Notes under the pieces: generated by a model
Databases searched by the model: none
What the model was told of the DNA's origin: nothing
Seen by the model: only the letters and a program-made list of their open reading frames with translations
Program-made: the position numbers and the translations under genes
Part shown: one piece after another, positions 62,993 through 64,000 of the stretch
How positions within the stretch are numbered: position 1 is the stretch's first letter
Layout of the letters: each line of letters starts with the position of its first letter
NCBI RefSeq assembly: GCF_003076755.1
Contig: NZ_QDKM01000006.1
Coordinates: forward strand, 62,001 to 126,000
Reading direction: 5' to 3'
DNA: 64,000 nt
Source of the DNA: Pararhodobacter oceanensis
GTDB taxonomy: Bacteria; Pseudomonadota; Alphaproteobacteria; Rhodobacterales; Rhodobacteraceae

Positions 62993-64000
62993 ATGGCATT
63001 CCCTGAGCGGTTTTCGAACCTGCCAGAATACGCATTTCCGCGCCTGCGCGCGCTGTTGGATCATCACCAGCCCGGTGGTGACCCGATCGCCATGACGATT
63101 GGCGAGCCACGGCATCCGATGCCGCCCTTTGTCGGCGATATTCTGGCCGCTGAGCTGGGCGGATTCGCGCGCTATCCGGCGAATAACGGCACGCCCGCGC
63201 TCTTGGAGGCGATCTCGGGCTGGCTGCAGCGGCGCTACGGCGTGACGCTGGGTGAAGAGCGTTTAATGGCGCTCAATGGCACCCGCGAGGGGCTGTTTAA
63301 CGCCGCGATTGCGCTCTCGCCCGAGATGAAAAACGGCAAGCCGCCGCTGATCTTGATGCCCAATCCCTTCTATCAGGTCTATGCGATTGGCGCTTTGACC
63401 GCGGGTGCCGAACCGGTGTTTGTGCCCGCCACCGCCGCGACCGGGCATTTGCCGGATTTCAAATCGCTGCCCGCCGAGGTGCTGGAGCGGGTGACTGTGG
63501 CCTATATCTGCTCGCCGGCCAATCCACAGGGCGCGGTGGCTTCGCGCGACTATTGGGCCGATCTGCTGGCGTTGGCGGAACAGCATGATTTCCGCATCTT
63601 CGCCGATGAATGCTATGCCGAGATTTACCGCGCTGCGCCGCCGCCGGGCATTCTGGATGTGGCGCAGGAGGTCGGCGCCGATCCCGAGCGGGTGGTGAGC
63701 TTCCACTCGCTCTCGAAACGCTCGAACCTGCCCGGGTTGCGCTCGGGCTTTGTTGCCGGTGGGCCGCAGTCAATCAAGGCGATCCGGCAGTTGCGGGCCT
63801 ATTCCGGCGCGCCCTTGTCCGAGCCCCTGCAGGCGGTCGCCGCCGCGGTTTGGGATGACGAGGCGCATGTGCTGGAAAACCGCGCGCTCTACCAGCGTAA
63901 ATATGAAATCGCCGATGAGATCCTGGGCGGGTTGAATGCCTATGCGCCGCCCGAAGCCGGGTTCTTTTTGTGGCTGCCGATCGCTAATGGCGAAGCGGCG
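62993..64000 (+). CDS. Class I/II aminotransferase, DapC-like (3' end outside window)
   Basis: A frame of 336 codons from ATG 62993 open to the last base. The beginning MAFPERFSNLPEYAFPRLRA, MTIGEPRHPMPP and RYPANNGTPALLEA fit class I/II aminotransferases. YICSPANPQGAVAS contains the Asn that contacts PLP, and SFHSLSKRSNLPGLRSGF holds the PLP lysine (Lys242). The family member most alike is the succinyldiaminopimelate aminotransferase DapC, acting in lysine synthesis, but specificity cannot be proven. A weak GAGG precedes the ATG. Confidence 0.85.
   Translation, partial: MAFPERFSNLPEYAFPRLRALLDHHQPGGDPIAMTIGEPRHPMPPFVGDILAAELGGFARYPANNGTPALLEAISGWLQRRYGVTLGEERLMALNGTREGLFNAAIALSPEMKNGKPPLILMPNPFYQVYAIGALTAGAEPVFVPATAATGHLPDFKSLPAEVLERVTVAYICSPANPQGAVASRDYWADLLALAEQHDFRIFADECYAEIYRAAPPPGILDVAQEVGADPERVVSFHSLSKRSNLPGLRSGFVAGGPQSIKAIRQLRAYSGAPLSEPLQAVAAAVWDDEAHVLENRALYQRKYEIADEILGGLNAYAPPEAGFFLWLPIANGEAA

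Overview
The window looks like a chromosomal segment of a GC-rich alphaproteobacterium of the order Rhodobacterales (Rhodobacter/Roseobacter relatives). This rests on the hemN-fnrL-usp-ccoNOQP-ccoGHIS block, the cysG-DUF2849-sulfite reductase-cysH-DUF934-fpr operon, a MipZ-type division ATPase, the alphaproteobacterial FYDLN-acid protein and the ffh/rpsP/rimM/trmD/rplS/rpmE set. I see no phage, insertion sequence, CRISPR array or rRNA operon; the only tRNA I find is tRNA-Ala(GGC). Most genes are core metabolism, and the unusual content is mostly in the intergenic DNA.

Layout. 1-4.5 kb: the end of a UgpC/MalK-type ABC ATPase, a Wza-like/Wzb-like pair, a GntR regulator, a YgjP-like metallopeptidase and a FYDLN-acid protein. 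4.7-10.5 kb: tRNA-Ala, then a tightly overlapping six-gene assimilatory sulfate reduction operon that makes siroheme, reduces APS and sulfite, and supplies electrons. 10.5-20 kb: a repeat-filled gap, a large exported protein of unknown function, a queuosine-precursor transporter, a short leader-peptide unit, arfB, a Nudix hydrolase, a phosphate transporter, trhO and a rhomboid protease. 20-28 kb: a methyltransferase, ffh, a GNAT protein, chorismate mutase and ribosome or tRNA maturation genes. 28-35 kb: mipZ, a photolyase-like protein, malate synthase G, a class I amidotransferase and a secreted trefoil-META protein.

35-48 kb is the microaerobic respiration block: hemN (anaerobic heme synthesis), fnrL (oxygen sensor), usp, the cbb3 oxidase operon ccoNOQP and its assembly operon ccoGHIS. 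Four FNR-type palindromes lie in front of these units, so the regulator is encoded among its probable targets. 48-64 kb: sodB, a divergent PanC-like gene, a dimethylglycine/sarcosine dehydrogenase-like flavoprotein, a CpdB-like phosphoesterase, nudC, a SRPBCC protein, glpK, an agmatinase-family ureohydrolase, an SDR, pncB, gpsA and the start of a DapC-like aminotransferase.

Three dispersed intergenic repeat families recur: A (six copies of about 145 bp, all in one orientation), B (five copies of about 70 bp, in two 3' subtypes) and C (three copies of 28 bp, two forming a near-perfect inverted pair around a 573-bp A-A interior). Another notable unit is a promoter, 18-codon ORF and terminator upstream of arfB, whose Shine-Dalgarno is nearly fully complementary to the 16S tail and could be masked by a downstream anti-Shine-Dalgarno. 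Functions are assigned from recognisable motifs and context only; no database search was run.
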